From: Nocardioides luti
GTDB lineage: Bacteria > Actinomycetota > Actinomycetes > Propionibacteriales > Nocardioidaceae
DNA: 64,000 nt
Reading direction: 5' to 3'
Assembly: GCF_014212315.1 (NCBI RefSeq)
Contig: NZ_JACKXE010000001.1
Span: 1,736,001-1,800,000, forward strand
Shown: positions 63,188-64,000 of the stretch, in pieces
Position numbering within the stretch: position 1 is the stretch's first letter
Layout: every line of letters begins with the position of its first letter
Notes under the pieces: generated by a model
The model's input: only the letters and a program-made list of their open reading frames with translations
Database searches by the model: none
What the model was told of the DNA's origin: nothing
Translations under genes and position numbers: made by a program

Positions 63188-64000
63188 CGGGCTCCTCCGG
63201 TGGCGGCGGCCGCGCGGGCGGCGTGGGGCAGGGCGTCCAGCACGGTCTGCACCGCGCGGTCGTCGTGGGCGGACGAGAGGAACCACGCCTCGTAGGCCGA
63301 CGGCGGCAGGTAGACCTGCCGGTCGAGCATGGCGTGGAAGAAGGCGGCGTACGCCGTGGAGTCGGTGCGCGAGGCGTCCTCGAAGTCCCGCACGGCCCCG
63401 AGCGCGGGGTCGGTGAAGAAGACCGAGAACATCGTGCCGGTGGCCTGGACGACGTGCGGCACGCCGGCGGCGCTCAGCGCCTCGACCGCCGCGGCCTTGA
63501 TCGTCTCGCCGGCGGCGTCGATGTGGGCGTAGACCTCGTCGGTGGCCAGGCGCAGCGTCGTGAGCCCGGCGGTGGTGGCGATCGGGTTCCCCGAGAGCGT
63601 GCCGGCCTGGTAGACCGGGCCCTCGGGCGAGAGCCGGGACATGACGTCCGCACGGCCGCCGAAGGCCGCGGCCGGGAAGCCGCCGCCCATCACCTTGCCG
63701 AAGGTCACGAGGTCGGGACGCCAGCCCTCGACGGCGCCGTCGAGGCCCCACTGGCCGTGGCGGGAGGCCCGGAAGCCGGTCATCACCTCGTCGCTGACGA
63801 ACAGCGCCCCGTGGGTGCGGCAGGTCTCGGCGAGGAAGGCGTTGAAGCCCGGCTCGGGCGGGACGACGCCCATGTTGCCGGGCGCGGCCTCGGTGATCAG
63901 GCAGGCGATGCGGGGGCCGTGCTCGACGAAGACCCGCTCGACCGCGGCGCGGTCGTTGTAGGGCAGCACCAGCGTCAGTGCGGTGGACGACTCGGGGACG
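63184..64000 (-). CDS. hemL: Glutamate-1-semialdehyde 2,1-aminomutase, C-terminal part (runs off window)
   Basis: At least 271 residues are visible; the N-terminus lies beyond base 64000. [27 protein letters not shown] (PLP-binding aspartate) and [11 protein letters not shown] (PLP lysine) are diagnostic for HemL, the enzyme that makes 5-aminolevulinate in the C5 pathway. It overlaps the phosphatase gene by 4 bp. It links haem synthesis with the cytochrome c assembly genes downstream. Confidence 0.94.
   Translation of the reverse strand, partial: VPESSTALTLVLPYNDRAAVERVFVEHGPRIACLITEAAPGNMGVVPPEPGFNAFLAETCRTHGALFVSDEVMTGFRASRHGQWGLDGAVEGWRPDLVTFGKVMGGGFPAAAFGGRADVMSRLSPEGPVYQAGTLSGNPIATTAGLTTLRLATDEVYAHIDAAGETIKAAAVEALSAAGVPHVVQATGTMFSVFFTDPALGAVRDFEDASRTDSTAYAAFFHAMLDRQVYLPPSAYEAWFLSSAHDDRAVQTVLDALPHAARAAAATGGAR

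Overview
The window is very GC-rich, densely coded DNA with many GTG starts, 4-bp ATGA/GTGA gene junctions and actinobacterial gene families. I read it as chromosome of an aerobic actinomycete, most likely Nocardioidaceae (Nocardioides-like). That placement is inferred from gene content and style; no rRNA is present. About 63 protein genes and one tRNA (tRNA-Tyr) are supported. There is no CRISPR array, prophage, recognisable transposase or replication origin.

Layout. 1-7188: a glycolate/glyoxylate operon read leftwards (glcB, glcG, glcD, glcE, glcF, lactate/glycolate permease) behind a well-formed promoter with two operator-like sites. 7225-10273: deazaflavin-type oxidoreductase, divergent SDR and metallophosphoesterase, tRNA-Tyr, yajQ. 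10372-14087: sulfate ABC importer (cysP-T-W-A). 14350-17423: korAB, 2-oxoglutarate:ferredoxin oxidoreductase, behind a 20-bp palindrome of KstR type. 17512-20344: a small secreted protein, rarD, and an orphan AbiEi/DUF559-like gene bracketed by two near-identical palindromes. 20361-37257: the complete 14-gene nuoA-N complex I operon with a polyprenyl diphosphate synthase coupled to its end. 37461-41236: menG, an L,D-transpeptidase and menF. 41248-52063: an accessory stretch (MBL-fold protein, LysE-type exporter, acetyltransferase, P450, NmrA protein, Na+/H+ antiporter with a UBP zinc finger, AraC-DinB fusion, DUF3626, LysR, MFS). 51941-58436: menD-menC-menE, an MFS protein, menA and three small membrane proteins. 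58471-64000: cytochrome c assembly (ccsB, resB, ccdA, tlpA) run together with a phosphatase and hemL.

How it fits together. The core theme is aerobic respiration: complex I, its quinone (head-group genes menF/D/C/E/A/G and a side-chain synthase), cytochrome c maturation and haem synthesis. Carbon entry comes through glycolate/malate synthase and KOR. menB and menH are not here. Three promoter regions (glcB, nuoA, menF) carry GTGA-N6-TCAC sites of the CRP/GlxR type, which suggests shared cAMP-linked control. At least a dozen genes look leaderless, with a TANNNT box 6-8 nt before the start codon.

Most notable unexplained structures: the paired palindromes around the AbiEi/DUF559 gene, a modular palindromic repeat placed exactly at the stop codons of two distant genes, and a nested palindromic element between two convergent genes.
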